Origin: Juglans regia
Lineage: Eukaryota > Streptophyta > Magnoliopsida > Fagales > Juglandaceae
DNA: 64,000 nucleotides
NCBI RefSeq assembly: GCF_001411555.2
Contig: NC_049903.1
Location: 20,937,234 to 21,001,233 of the forward strand
Reading direction: 5' to 3'
Shown: positions 46,482 to 57,772 of the stretch, one piece after another
Position numbering within the stretch: the stretch's first letter is position 1
Layout: each line of letters begins with the position of its first letter
Made by a program: the position numbers and the translations under genes
The notes under the pieces: generated by a model
Told to the model about the DNA's origin: nothing
What the model saw: only the letters and a program-made list of their open reading frames with translations
The model's database searches: none

Positions 46482-47212
46482 TCAATTTACAAACGGTCTG
46501 GATCTCTTACGGTGTCTTTATGATCGCTGGAACTGAGTCCACTTAAGGAACAAATCAATTGCCTGCGAAAAACAATCGCTGTTAAAATTAAATGGAGGCG
46601 ATTATTGTATCGCTGCAAAATAAGTTTATAACGAAATTGTAATTTCTCGGCGATATTAGAATCGCCGTAATTTAAGATTTCGCAGCGATTTTAGTAGCGC
46701 TGGGAAAGGGTTTCCAAACGAACAACTCAATCCCAGCGATGTTAATATCGCTGCAGAAAGATCAATACCAGCGAGATATAAATCGCTGCAAAATGATCTC
46801 GAAGGGAAAGGGTAATTCACAGCGAACTTTTATCGCTGGAACTGGCATTTTAAAACAATTAATTTTTTAGCGGCGATTTATTAATATTGCGGCTAAAGGA
46901 AATTATCGACGATATTTCAATTTTTGGCGACGAAGAGAGATCGCTGGAATTATTTTTTCCCAACGATTAATGGCAGTGTCGTCTCTTCAAATTGGGGTGA
47001 TTATATGAGCTATAGGCGGCGAAGTAAATTCGCCGGGAAATAAAATGCAATGACGGCGAATTTTGGCTTCCGTTGGAGTAGATCTAATATGGGGCTTTAA
47101 TACCGGCGAAATTCCAGCAAGATTAAAATCGCTGGTATAGGCGTAAGGCGGCGTAAACAATACTTTTACCAGCGAAAATGTATTGCTGGTAAAAGTATTG
47201 TCCCTTGTAATG
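46440..47212. repeat. CACTA 3' subterminal palindrome array
   Basis: About a dozen short inverted pairs of the form CAGCGA, 6-9 bp, TCGCTG recur every 30-60 bp. Clear examples are at 46597-46615, 46648-46667, 46683-46702, 46734-46753, 46769-46788 and 46820-46838. Variants use GGCGA/TCGCC. In En/Spm elements subterminal repeats bind the TNPA-type protein; that this array does so is inference. Confidence 0.85.
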
Positions 47213-47665
47213 CTTCTTCGAAAAATAGGAGGATATATTAATGTTGGTTTGAAAATGCAATCTATAGTAATTATAATTTTATGCACAATGTATATATATA
47301 CGTACAAATTAATGTGACAATTATTGAAATGGTGAAGATTTTAAAATTACTTGAAATTCAAATAAAAAAAGAGTAAAAATTAGGGACAGAACTCAGTATA
47401 TATAATATTATCGCGTAAATATATATATATGTATGTACATGATGTAAATTGTAATACTACTTAGAAGTATGCATGCCTAATGGTATTGCTGGTCTTGCAA
47501 AGAACTATGCCTAATATAAGAATTACTGAGTCAACCAGAATCGTGGCATGTCCATGCATGTTGATCTGCTTTTTTTATTCAATCATTTTTCTTGTGCGCA
47601 TAGCAAAAGCATAAATTATTTCTAACTCATCTTTGGAGGTAGAGTCATATAGAAGATGATCATTC
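47213..47665 (+). repeat. Dispersed duplicate, copy B (right of CACTA insertion)
   Basis: It matches 20175-20625. The first bases CTTCTTCG continue the interrupted site. Differences include CAAAACAG in copy A against AAAAATAG here, and an expanded (AT)n run near 47420. Confidence 0.85.
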
Positions 47666-47959
47666 TTATTGACAATGAAAAACATTCACTTTTTTTCTCC
47701 AAATGACGAGCAACAAAAGTTTTAGAGAAATAATATTTGTAGTTATAGTGCACATGAAGCGTCACGCGCGCTCCTTAATTTTGAAAATTAAAAGTAAGTA
47801 GATATGAGATCTATATAAAAAATAATAATTTTTTAATAGTAGATCTTATTTCTTTTTTTTATAAGAAGTGTGTGATATTTATACAAGTCATGATTGTATA
47901 TAATATTACTCAAAATTTTATTGTAACATACTACCAAATACAAAATACTGGGCGTAATT

Positions 47960-49729
47960 TGTAACGCCCCGGTCTCGGATGTGTCGAAGAGTTACTACTA
48001 GTCACTCAAAATCATGTCTCAATCATATAGTCATAGACTCCAAAGTTTTCAATGACACATACAACTCACTGTTTCAAATGAACTATTCCAATATGAATAA
48101 TATAAAACACCACAAAATCTCAAAATAAATCCCAACCTTCCAAAATACCCAATCAACAAAGCAAAAATACTATTGAATAAAATGCTCTGATAACCAAAGT
48201 ATCATCTTTGTACTTATTCCACTATGCTTACATAGCCGTATATAAGATTTCTAGTCTTGATCCCCAGCTGTACCATCAAAATATCTAAAAAATGTAATGG
48301 AGATAAGGGGTGAGTTATATACTAGTATGTAAACATGAGCCTTTTCAAAAAGTTCAGTATGTAGAAACAAAACATTTCATTTTCATATGCAGATCTCAGA
48401 AACGTGTTATTAAAAAAATCAGAGCGACTTTTCAATCTTTTCATACTCAAAACCCAACTGTTCATATTTAAAGACATTTTTCATATTCAAAGATCATTTT
48501 CATATTCAAAAAACCAATTGTTTATATTCAAAGATCCGTTTCATATTCAAAGACCCTTTTCATATTCCAAAAACCAACTGTTCATATTCAAATATTCATT
48601 TCATATTCAAAAACGCTTTGGCATAACATATCATATAATGTTGGTACCAATCATATCATATCATATCATGTTGGTACTAACCATATCACGTAAACTAGTA
48701 TCATTATATCAGAACTATATTCAGAATCAGAATCAAAACAGATAAGTATGCCAAAGGTTTTTCATATTCATATCATATCAAACCACGTGCTGAACATATT
48801 CATATAATTTTCATTTGATCATAAACAAACTCAAATCATTTTCATATCATATGTATAAAAATTCACCGATATAGTATTCACTCTTTTGCATATTTCAGAA
48901 ACATGTCAAATATTGCTCATATCTACACTATTCATGTCAAAAGCATTTCTTTTCTCTTTTATATTTATCTCATTAGTGAATGCAAAACATATACTGAGGT
49001 TGTTTTTTACCTTTTCTTTTTAAAATAACATGCACATTTTTACAAACCAACCTCAGTTCATTTCTTTTTATGCAAATCTAGCATAAGAACTCCGCTTATC
49101 TGGACTTTTTAACTTCTCTGAATTTCCACAACATTACCGAAGAGATATCGATCATCACCTAAAATAATCACGCAACTAGCATAAATCTCCAATTGTATGT
49201 AACTATTTAATAAAACACTTGCTTTTTTATTAAAACCCAAAATATCTAAATGAACCAGACGTCATCTACCTAATAATCATAACTCAAAAATGTCATCACT
49301 CCCTAAATACTATGATTTTCACCTAATTTCACCTATTAATCTATTAGACTCTAAAAATATTCTCCATCCCAACCATCTAATTTCTCTTGGTTTTATCACA
49401 ATGATATCATCATAAATAAAAATACTGGACTACTTCCTAGGGGTATACATGTAACTTGCTTCTTAAAGGGCTTAAATTCTTAACATGTGAAAAAAGGGAG
49501 AGATAGAGGCTTACGAGCATTGTAAGCATGCAACATGAGTTGTAGCAAATTGTTTCGCCACAGAAAAGGTAGCATTTATATACTCTAAATTTTCGGCCTT
49601 TACCCTCAACTCGATAGTACTGTAAATCCCTTTCTATCTTCAACGCGTACGCCTCTATCTCTCCATTGCACAAATTCATCGCTACTGACCCTTCCCATCC
49701 AGAGCCCTTGCCACCTCGCCGTCGCGGGT
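47960..49729 (+). mobile_element. Gypsy-type LTR remnant, plus orientation
   Basis: It begins TGTAACGCCCCGGTCTCGGA, homologous to the minus-strand remnant starting at 34250. No coding domain follows before the next element at 49735. The right limit is unknown, and 48612-49729 shows no recognisable feature beyond AT-rich sequence. Confidence 0.45.
48461..48612 (+). repeat. Minisatellite, 20-bp core in a 60-bp higher-order unit
   Basis: The core TTCATATTCAAA recurs about every 20 bp. Groups of three form a 60-bp unit repeated about two and a half times. In translation this gives a 20-residue periodic frame (FHIQR, FSYSKNQ, LFIFKD), which is a by-product of the repeat and not a protein. Confidence 0.85.
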
Positions 49730-49734
49730 AATAT

Positions 49735-50279
49735 TGTAAGTTCACTCAAGGACCTGCTGTAATTGTAGTAATTCACTAGTAATCACAACCAAAACATAGG
49801 AAGGGAATATTCAGATCAAGAAAGGAATAAGCAAGATTCCATTATGAACTTGCAGAGAATCTTCGAGGGATTCTCAACCTCCAAACATAGTTCTTCAAAT
49901 GATCAATCAATGCATACAAAAGCTCCCCCAGCACTGCTTATATACACGCAGGCTGAGATGAAGGAACCCAAAATGCCAACAACAAAAGATAAAACGCAAC
50001 TATCCAAAAAACTACAACATTCAAAACGCCCCATTTCAGTAAACTTCATCCATGAAATGCAGCTGCTTGCACGACGAACGACACCCCACATTAAGCCTCC
50101 AAACTCCCCGTTTCATTAAAGGCCCCATTCTATTAATACCATTATTACTTCGCTCAAATACCTCCTGCACACAACTCCTTCAGCCTTCGTAAGGACACTG
50201 CAGTTCTTCAAGACCAGCGACAAGGCACCCGTGACAATCCCTCCTTCTTCAAGGCCTTGCCCACAAGGCACCCATGACA
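49735..50279 (-). repeat. 3' LTR of gypsy element
   Basis: 545 bp. It has an extra GTGACAATCCCTCCTTCTTC-type segment near its right end, making a second GGCACCC block, which the other LTR lacks. Confidence 0.93.
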
Positions 50280-50283
50280 AATA

Positions 50284-51462
50284 TTAAAGGACTGTACCCA
50301 GTAAATGTGGATACAATGACCTTAACTTCCACAGAGATTCCCAAGAACTATCTTCAAGAGAAGCACCTAACCATTTTACCAAGACTTCAGTGGAGACAAG
50401 ATTGCCTAACTTCTTAATCCTTCTGTCCAGAATCAACTCAGGTTCAGGTTGCACACTGCCTTCAGCATCTACTGGTGGTAATGTCTGTAAAGGAGAGATT
50501 TGGTCACCCAGCTTTTTCTTCAAAGAGGAAACATGAAAAACATGATGTATTTTGGAGGAAGAAGGTAAGTCCAACTTATATGCTACTATCTCTATTTTCT
50601 ATATGACCTGGAAGGGGCCATAATATCTCAAAGCCAGTTTCATATTGTGCCTCATAGCCACAGACTTTTGTCTATAAGGCTGCAGCTTCAGAAAAACCCA
50701 ATCCCCCACTTGGAAAACTCTCTCAGACCTCTTCCTGTCAGCATACAATTTCATCCTCTCTTGAGCCTTCCTCAAGTTTTCCTTCAAAAGGGACAATACC
50801 TCCTCTCTAGATCTCAACTGGTGATCCACTTCAGCATTTGCAGTAGTGCGTGGAATATAAGAAATCAACCAAGGGGTGGAATTCCATACAAGGTCTGAAA
50901 GGGTGAAAAAACAGTGGATAAGTGTACAGTAGTGTTCTAACACTATTCTGCCATTGGTAGCCACTTACTCTAACTTTTTGGCTGAGACCCCACATAGGAT
51001 CTCAAATAACCCTCCACACACTTATTCAAGGCTTTAGCTTGGCCATCTAATTGTGGATGATAGGCTGAGCTAAAAGCCAAAGTGGTTCCCTACATTTTAA
51101 AAAATTCTTTCCAAAAAAGACTAGTAAATATTGCATCTCGATCAAAGACAATAGTCTTTGGTAGGCCATGGAGCTTGAATACACCAATAAAAAAGAACCT
51201 CAGCTACTTTACAAGCTGTATAGGGGTGAGCCAATGGGAAAAAATGCCCAAACTTTGTCAATCTATCCACCATAGTCAAAATGACAGTTAGTCCATTTGA
51301 ACTAGGGAGATCAACAATAAAGTCCATGGCAATATCAAGCCAAGGACTTTGAGGAACAGGCAAAGGTTGAAGTAACCCTGCAGGAAGTACAGTTTCATGC
51401 TTGTTCACTTGACAAATCTGGCACTCCCTCACCAATTTTTTATTATCCTTCCTCATGCCTGG
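50284..51462 (-). pseudogene. Gypsy integrase and chromodomain (broken)
   Basis: 51142-51456 holds the integrase zinc-binding end (CQICQVNK) and first core block (WLDIAMDFIVDLP, VDRLTKFGHF). Stops follow at several places to 50970, where AYHPQLDGQ and VEGYLR are readable across frames. 50599-50964 encodes the integrase C-terminal region ([33 protein letters not shown]). 50284-50574 encodes a chromodomain (STEVLVKWLGASLEDSSWES, SLYPH), which in this clade is thought to guide integration to marked chromatin. Confidence 0.9.
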
Positions 51463-53283
51463 CTAGAAAAAATCCATCTTAGCCTTTTGTAATGTTTTAT
51501 GGTAGCCTACATGACCTGCTTCTGGACTGTGATGAATATGTTGTAGTACTTTAGCATGAAATGGTGATGAAGGAGCCAATTTTCCTTTTCTGAAAAGGAG
51601 ACCTTGTTGTAAAGAGAATTCCTTAGAAACCTGCTGCCCTTGCTGCAAAGCCACAACCAGATTAGTTATGTCACTAGAAAAAGCATAACTTTGCTTAAGT
51701 TCTTCTAACCACAAAGGAGTGGGAAATGAGATAAGAGCCAATGTAGCTGAATCTTCTTTAGACTTTCTAGAAAGTGCATCAACAACTTTATTGTCCCTGC
51801 CCCTTTTATATTCTACACGAAAATCATAACCCATGAGCTTTGAGATCCACTTATGTTGAGCCTCAGTGGCCACTCTTTGCTCTAACAAGTGTTTCAAGAC
51901 ATGTTGGTTAGTTTTGATCTTAAAGGACTGACCCAATAGATATGGTCTCCATTTCCCCACTACACACACCAGTGACAAAAATTCCTTTTCATAGGTCGAC
52001 AAAAACAATGCTTTTCCTTTTAAGGCTTTACTAAAGAAGGCTATTGGTTGGCTTGGTTGGTTGTCTTGCATCAATACAACTCCCAACCCCACCCCTGAAG
52101 CATCACACTCAATAGTAAACTCTTTAGAAAAATCAGGAAGTCTTAATATAGGAGGACTTGCAACAGTAGATTTTAACTGTTTAAAAGCCCCTTCAACTTC
52201 AAGAGACCACACAAAGGAGTTCTTTTTCAGCAGCAATGTTAATGGGGCAGCAATAGAACCATAGTTCTTGATGAACTTTCGATAGTAGCCAATAACGCCC
52301 AAAAATCCCCTCAACGCTTTCACTGTTTTAGGAACAGGCCAGTCCAACATAGAATAAATCTTTGCATGATCTGCCTTCACTCCATCTTCAGAAATAATAT
52401 GTCCCAAGTAGTCTACCTCAATCACGCCAAATCTACACTTAGATTTTTTTGCAAATAATGTGTGCTACTGTAAAATAGATAAAACTGACTTCAAGTGCTC
52501 CAGATGTTCACCAAAATCTTGGCTATAAACCAAGATATCATCAAATAAGACCAAAACAAAATTTTGAAGGAAAGGTCTGAAAACAAGATTCATCAATCCT
52601 TGAAAGGTGACAGGTGCATTGGTAAGCCCAAAAGGCATTACCAAGAACTCATAGTGACTCTCATGAGTTCTAAATGCTATTTTGGGAATGTCCTCTTCTC
52701 TTACCCTTATTTGATGATAACCTGATCTAAGATCAAGTCTAGAAAAGAAATCAGCTCCATAAAGTTTATCAAGTAACTCGTCAATGACCGGAATTGGAAA
52801 CTTTTCCTTGATAGTTTCTTGATTAAGGGCTCGATAATCCATACACATCCTCAAACTTCCATCAGCTTTTTTAACAAGCAAAACAGGTGATGAGAATGGG
52901 CTTTGGCTTGGTCTTATAACACCATTTGATAACAGGTCATGCACAATTTTCTCAATTTCAGATTTTTGATAATGAGGATACCTATAAGGACTCACTAAAA
53001 TTGGTGCAATCTGATGGTCAAAGGCTCTAGGGGGTGGCAACCCCACTAGTTCTTTAAACACTGAGCTGAACTGCTGCAGAACTTCTTGCAATTCAGGCTG
53101 AACTTCCACCTGCTTCACCTTAGGTTCTATTGCTACCAACTGCAAGAACCAACCTTGCTTCTTAACAGAAGAAGACTTAAGCACATGAACACCAGCTTCC
53201 CAATCAATTACATGAGACATAAGACCCTGCAAGACCAGCTTCTTCCCATCCATTTCAAACTGCATAAACATATCAGTAAAGTT
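51463..53283 (-). pseudogene. Gypsy reverse transcriptase and RNase H
   Basis: 52465-53271 carries the reverse transcriptase: [45 protein letters not shown] and the catalytic FDDILVYS. A stop near 52465 separates it from 51463-52425, which has the connection (EVDYLGHIIS, RGFLGVIGYYRKFIKNYG) and RNase H (ECDASGVGLG, STYEKEFLSLV, VVDALSRK). In RNase H the conserved TDH/Q motif reads KTNQHVLKH, so one catalytic aspartate is an asparagine. Confidence 0.92.
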
Positions 53284-53560
53284 TCATTGGATAGGACCCA
53301 ATGTTTTCAGCCACTGCACACCTAAGACAATGTCCCAACCCCCCAAAGTAAGAACATGGAAAGGAACTAGAAACTTAGTTCCTTGGACAGTTACCAACTC
53401 TTCACATCTGCCCTGATTAAGTATTTTAGTACCATCTGCCACTTTCACCTGAAGAGCCTCATTCTTAATTACCTTTAAATTTGCAGCTTCTACCACCATT
53501 GGATCCAAAAAATTATGAGTACTCCTTTAATCCACAAGAATCTCAACAGAAGCTGAGCCA
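53284..53560 (-). pseudogene. Gypsy aspartic protease (stop in active site)
   Basis: 53284-53508 reads MDPMVVEAANL through to WDIVLGVQWLKTLGPI, the retropepsin C-terminal half. Just upstream the active-site region reads ILVD, stop, RSTHNFL, so the catalytic D-S/T-G is destroyed by TAA at about 53528. Confidence 0.85.
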
Positions 53561-53719
53561 ATTTTCCCAAACAACTTCATAGCATTATTATTGATACATC
53601 CAAAAATGGCGTGGATTGAAACCTCTAACTTCTCAGATTCTTTCTCACTTTTTTCCTCCAATTCTAGAAGCAACTGTGCCTCAGAACTGTCAATTAAGTC
53701 CTGCTCAGCAATACATGCC

Positions 53720-55495
53720 CCTTATAAGTAATACACCCTCGGATTTTTGCAAACATGGTTGGGATTCCACTTTTTCTCACAGTGATAACACAATCCCTTC
53801 CTCATTTTATCATCGATTTGAGAAGAATTTACCTTCTTCAAAGGAAACAAATTCTTTGGACCTTTATTAGCTAGATCAGCAAGTGCCCCCTGATCTACTG
53901 GCCATTTATCAGCATAGTGATTCTTTGGCTTCCAAGATTTTCTTGAAGACAGTACATGCTCTTCTTGCAACTTAGCCAGACTGAAAGCAGCCCCTAGGTT
54001 TAATGGATTAAACATTTTTATTGGTATGCGAATTTCATCCTTTAATCCACTAATAAAGCAACTCATTCTATGCTTCTCAGACAAACCTTTCAACCTATTA
54101 GATAAGGTCTCAAATTGTGATGTGTACAAACTAACTGAAGTAGTTTGTTTCAACCTAGTTATAGCCTCCATTGGATCATCAAATGCTTATGGGCCAAACC
54201 TCCCTTGCAAAGCCACTACTAAGGACTTCCATGAATTAGTCCAGCATCTAAGGCATTTTGGTACTACACCAATGCCTCACCTTCCATATGGTGCGAAGCC
54301 ACCATTAACTTCTGATGGAAAGGTATTTGAAAATAATCAAAATATTGTTTAGACTTAAAAGTCCAACCAGCAGGATCATTACCACTGAAACGTGGAAAAT
54401 TCAATTTAACACTTCTATGAAAACTAGAGGTGTAAACTCAAACCGGAAAATCGGACCGGACTGGACTGAACCGAACCTGTTTTACTGGTTTTGAACCGGT
54501 CCGGTCCAGAACCAATTTTTAAAATGTAAAAACCGGCCGGTTCTGGAATTTTTTGGACCGGGCCGAACCGGACCGGACCGCTTGATTAAAAAAAATAAAA
54601 AATAATATTTTTATATATAAGTTTTATACAAAATATTTTATATATATTAAATATTAATATATATAAGGTTTATATATAATGTATAATTATAAATTTTTAT
54701 GTGAAATTTTATATATAACATATATATTCATATATGAAATAATTTCTTATTATAATTTATAAATTATTACATAAAATATTAATACTAAATCACTAAAAGT
54801 TTATAACTAATACTAATATATAACTTATAACTATACCAATAGTCTAATATTAATACTATTATATAGTCTAATATATTAATAAAAGTATAAATCAATTTTT
54901 TTTTTATAAACAAATTTTTAATGAAAAATTGTGAAATTTACATTTTAAAAAAATCGAAAAACTGAACTGGACCGGACCGGAAACCGGTAAAACTGGAAGT
55001 ACCGGTTTAGGAGGGTAACTAGTGCGTAATCGATTTTGAAAAATACAAAACCGGTACATACCGGTTTGGTCCTAGATTTTATCCAAAATCGGACCGGACC
55101 GGACCGGTTACACCCCCAGTGAAAACTACCTCTCTCTTCATGATTTCTAGGAAAGGTATTTAAAAACAATCAAAGTACTGAATAGCATTAAAAGTCCAAC
55201 CAGCAGGATCATTACCACTGAAACGTGGAAAATCCAATTTAACACTTATGTGAAAACTACCTCTCTCTTCATGATTTCTAAGTTCATGAGAGACTTCTCT
55301 ATCTCTACGAGTATTAACATTCATAGCATCAACCAAAGATTTCAACATTTCTAAAACTTGATCTAACCTTTATGTTATACCAAAAATTGTCTGTTGATGA
55401 TGCTCCAATTGTTTCTGCATGACTTCCTGCTGCCATTGAGAATCTTCAATCTGAACTTTTAATGTTGCACGCGTGCCATCTGCCATCAGAATCAT
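53720..55495 (-). pseudogene. Gypsy gag, interrupted by duplication and hAT element
   Basis: The likely start is ATG at 55495 or 55486 (MADGTRATLKVQIED). A stop occurs at about 55370. The next block has LDFPRFSGNDPAGWTFNAIQ, typical of this gag. That segment is tandemly duplicated (55151-55280, and 54318-54426 plus 55120-55150), with the miniature element inserted in one copy. 53722-54171 is the C-terminal gag with MEAITRLKQTTSVSLYTSQF and the knuckle CYHCEKKWNPNHVC. Confidence 0.88.
54427..55119. mobile_element. hAT-type miniature inverted-repeat element
   Basis: About 693 bp. Ends are AGAGGTGTAAAC on the left and GTTACACCCCCAG on the right, so the termini are inverted. The flanks are TGAAAAACT and TGAAAACT: an 8-bp target duplication with one extra A on the left. 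The unoccupied sequence survives in the adjacent gag duplicate (ATGTGAAAACTACCTC near 55250). The ends are dense in CCGGACCGG and AACCGGT, the middle is almost pure A/T, and there is no coding capacity. Confidence 0.85.
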
Positions 55496-55528
55496 GATTG
55501 CAAGGATCGACTACTACTGAAACCACTT

Positions 55529-56042
55529 TGTAAGGTTCACTCAAGGACCTGCTGTAATTCTAGTAATTCACTAGTAATCACAACCAAAACACAGGAAGGG
55601 AATATTCAGATCAAGAAAGGAATAAGCAAGATTCCATTATGAACTTGCAGAGAATCTTCGAGGGATTCTCTCGAAGATTCTCAACCTCCAAACACAGTTC
55701 TTCAAATGATCAATCAATGCATACAAAAGCTCCCCCAACATTGCTTGTATACACGCAGGCTGAGATGAAGGAATCCAAAACACCAACAACAAAAGATAAA
55801 ACACAACTATCCAAAAAACTACAACATTCAAAACGCTCTGTTTCGTTAAACTTCATCCGTGAAATGCAGCTTCTTGCACGACGAACGACACCCCACATTA
55901 AGCCTCCAAATCCCCGTTTCATTAAAGGCCCCATTCTATTAATACCGTTAGTACTTCGCTCAAATACCTCCTGCACACAACTCCTTCAGCCTACGTAAGG
56001 ACACTGCAAATCTTCAAGGCTAACCACAAGGCACCCGTGACA
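55529..56042 (-). repeat. 5' LTR of gypsy element
   Basis: 514 bp, pair of 49735-50279. It carries a 12-bp insertion (55671-55682) that copies the nearby sequence in inverted form and creates a 13-bp perfect stem (55650-55662 with 55670-55682). Confidence 0.93.
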
Positions 56043-56047
56043 AATAT

Positions 56048-56050
56048 ATT

Positions 56051-56088
<38 letters not shown>

Positions 56089-57587
56089 ATGGTTTGACCC
56101 TATCGTCCTCCCTCTATCTCTCCGTCTCTTTTTCATCATAGCAACAAATCGTGCTGCTCGGTCCTGCATTCTTCTCTTCACCTGAGTCACTCTTCAATCG
56201 CATGGCTGCAAAACAAGGTATTCTGATTTGTGATTACATTTAATTTGCTCTGTCCCCGCATATCCCTTCGCTCGATTTCTCTTATCCTACCTTTATTATC
56301 ATTGAGATGAATTTTGTAAATTGCATGTGCTGTGTTTGGTTGGTGATGGGATCCCTTGAATATTTTTGTATAATTGCACAGGATGGTTTTTACAATGAGA
56401 AATCATATATCTAAAAATGGGTAGACATGGAGATTTAATTAACTTGTGCTCTTTGTTCCTCTTTGTGCTTTGAAATTCCTTTCCATTTACAATATGATTT
56501 ATGCAAAAATCCCTCGTGGTTGTTGATATAAGCCAATTATATTCACATAATCTCAACCCTCTCACTCGGTCAGCATATTGCAAGGGGCATACTGCATTAC
56601 CTTGTAAACTGTAATGCACTACCTTGGCACATATAGTAGATGGAAATTTAGAGGACTTTTGTTCTGTCTGTAATGCTTGTGTGTTAGATAATAATCACAC
56701 CCTATATGATTGTCGGGTTTCAAAAGAATAGATACACAAAAACAAAGAAGAGAAATTGGATGAACTGAGAGATATCTTAGCTAACTTTTACAAGCCCCAA
56801 AGCCCATGAATTTTAAAGCAAAGTAGGGGCTATAAACTGAAAGAGAGGTGTATAATTTGGTTGTTGCAAGATAACTTTTTTTTCATGGCTTTTGTCGTTT
56901 AATTCAAGTAAAAGGAGATAAAGAAGATCTTTTGGGCTTGTACGTATTATATATTCAATTGATACCTTGCTTCATTCACACTCGGTTTGGCATTCTAACC
57001 ATTCCTTACCCCTCGATTACCTTTTAAAAAATTATATTTAAGACAGTTTTTGAAATTCCCTCTAACTTGAGAGTTTTTGAACCAAAGATGCTTGGTAAAA
57101 ATAAAATTAAAAAATTTTCTAAAATGCTCAGGATTTTTGACACACAAATATGCATACCTCTTTTCAAAGATGATGGTTTCCTAATTTTATTAATAAATAG
57201 TTTTAACTTTTGGTAGAAAGCAAGTAAGAAAGATCATCTTGTCGTAATATATATGAAAATATAATAGACATCGTTTTGATGTGTTTCCTCTTCCCAAATC
57301 CCTCCTAATTTGTATTTCATCTACATTGCTTCTCATTCATGAACCTCAATATTCAAACTAATTCACATGCACAATCATGAATAAATAGCCATTGGTAAAT
57401 CATTAAGTAATTGAAGCTCACTTTGTTGCATGTTTCGTTCTTCTTGAGCCAAATATGCTACCTTTTTTTGCTGAATTGGAGTTATATTCATCCATTTTCA
57501 ATTTCCATTCAAGAGATCTTATTTAATTCACACCGTACCCCTTGAGAAGTTGGAAAAAAAAATCCTTTTTCTTTCTTATAGGAACAC
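56048..57587. other. Intergenic stretch with possible 5' exon
   Basis: A (CT)n run lies at 56053-56088. A short plus-strand leader then reaches an ATG at 56202 (MAAKQ), directly followed by a donor-like AAG and GTATTC. This could be the first exon of a gene interrupted by the LINE downstream, but no second exon is found. The remainder is AT-rich without a recognisable feature. Confidence 0.25.
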
Positions 57588-57772
57588 TTTTTTTTTTCTT
57601 AAGAGCCAGACGCCACTAAACGCAGCCCCGTCCCAATTTTATTAAAGAACAACCTCACATATGGTGGAGCAATACTGTGGAACAAACAAAAAAATTATCC
57701 AACACCAAAATAAAACAAAACCAACCCAACGCTCAAAGACCATGAAAAAAACTAAAGAACAAAATGAGGCCA

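Larger units (their letters stand above)
36974..47212 (+). mobile_element. CACTA (En/Spm) transposon, 10.2 kb, defective
   Basis: The left end is CACTACAAGAAATATGTCCC. The right end is CCCTTGTAATG, giving CATTACAAGGG on the opposite strand, so the right terminus carries a C-to-T change. A 3-bp target duplication CTT flanks it (36971-36973, 47213-47215). The empty site is preserved in the duplicate at 20170-20182 (GAAGCCTTCTTCG), which confirms both borders. Subterminal regions at both ends carry repeats of CAGCGAT and its complement. Inside are a truncated TNP2-type transposase (45673-46481), a second pair of CACTA-like ends (39334, 44363) and long internal direct repeats. The transposase gene lacks its catalytic and C-terminal parts, so the element would need a helper. 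Confidence 0.88.
49735..56042 (-). mobile_element. Ty3/gypsy chromovirus retrotransposon, degenerate
   Basis: A 6308-bp element on the minus strand. LTRs 49735-50279 and 55529-56042 begin TG and end CA on the plus strand. A perfect 5-bp target duplication AATAT flanks them (49730-49734, 56043-56047). The order is gag, protease, reverse transcriptase, RNase H, integrase, chromodomain, as in chromoviruses. Inside the 5' LTR border, TGGTTTCAG is a plausible altered initiator-Met primer site. A hAT-like miniature element (54427-55119) has landed in gag. Stops interrupt gag, the protease active site and integrase. Confidence 0.95.

Noticed and set aside
46440..47190. CRISPR-like or attachment-site array
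   Set aside because: The repeats are short palindromes of variable sequence in a plant CACTA transposon end, without unique spacers of constant length or cas genes.
48404..48745. 113-codon plus-strand frame with regular peptide repeats
   Set aside because: The periodicity comes from a DNA minisatellite; there is no sign of a conserved protein.
56202..56217. MAAKQ as the first exon of a functional gene
   Set aside because: Sixteen coding bases and a donor-like site are too little; no second exon was found. It is kept only as a note in the intergenic entry.
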